A DNA stretch of 5,006 nucleotides from JBAYZQ01 sp041672385. GTDB taxonomy: Bacteria > Spirochaetota > Spirochaetia > Sphaerochaetales > Sphaerochaetaceae. The stretch spans positions 1 through 5,006 of the forward strand of contig JBAYZQ010000168.1 of assembly GCA_041672385.1 (NCBI GenBank), given 5' to 3'. Below are positions 4,999 to 5,006 of the stretch, in pieces. The notes beneath the pieces were generated by a model. That model did not search any database. It saw only the letters and a program-made list of their open reading frames with translations, and had not been told where the DNA came from. The position numbers and the translations under genes are program-made. The first letter of the stretch is position 1. Every line of letters begins with the position of its first letter.

Positions 4999-5006
4999 AT
5001 GAGCGT
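4999..5006 (+). CDS. Start of an unidentified gene, cut by the window edge
   Basis: ATGAGCGT: only Met, Ser and part of a third codon are visible, so the product cannot be named. The call rests on the GAGG site 6 bases upstream and the strong promoter at 4922-4950. The inverted repeat over that promoter suggests repressor control. Confidence 0.65.

Noticed and set aside
1..5006. CRISPR array, insertion sequence, prophage or defence island
   Set aside because: No regularly spaced repeats, transposase, integrase or terminal inverted repeats were seen. The tRNA 3' end is not followed by a duplicated attachment-site-like segment within the window.

Overview
This is an AT-rich bacterial window (by eye roughly 30% G+C) with ordinary chromosomal gene organisation. 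It has Shine-Dalgarno sites of the GAGG/AGGAG type, sigma-70-like promoters, a standard bacterial tRNA and a rho-independent terminator. The best taxonomic hint is the partial gene at the left edge. Its layout (an N-terminal 'EEDAASFLFYF...' block, a middle helical block, a charged helical stretch, then a C-terminal 'P.N.IA.LIGIPRSTL' helix-turn-helix) resembles sigma-factor-like hypothetical proteins that I remember from Treponema and related spirochaetes. I therefore lean towards a low-GC spirochaete, but this rests on memory of one family and is not secure.

Layout: (1) 1-1107, plus strand, the 3' part of a putative sigma-like or HTH regulatory protein, open to the left edge. (2) 1104-1967, minus strand, a patatin-like serine hydrolase of the YjjU type, convergent with gene 1 and overlapping it tail to tail by 4 bases. 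(3) 1968-2117, a 150-base divergent intergenic region with a candidate promoter for each side. (4) 2118-2717 and 2729-4504, a two-gene plus-strand operon: an RdgB/HAM1 nucleotide-pool-cleansing pyrophosphatase, then an M3-family oligoendopeptidase F whose ribosome-binding site overlaps the rdgB stop codon. (5) 4550-4634, a tRNA-Leu (anticodon GAG) with its own promoter, followed by a strong rho-independent terminator at 4640-4671. (6) 4672-4998, about 327 bases with no secure gene. It holds a candidate 51-codon minus-strand ORF, a terminator-like hairpin, a repeated 12-base motif and a near-consensus promoter with a large inverted repeat centred next to its -10 box. (7) 4999, the start of a new plus-strand gene cut off by the window edge.

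Functionally, rdgB and pepF are housekeeping genes (removal of deaminated purine nucleotides; turnover of cytosolic peptides) whose co-transcription probably reflects economy rather than a shared pathway. The patatin-like enzyme is an independent lipid-hydrolase candidate. I see no CRISPR array, insertion sequence, prophage or defence system. The two signals most worth following are the sigma-like protein at the left edge and the operator-like dyad over the promoter of the truncated gene at the right edge.
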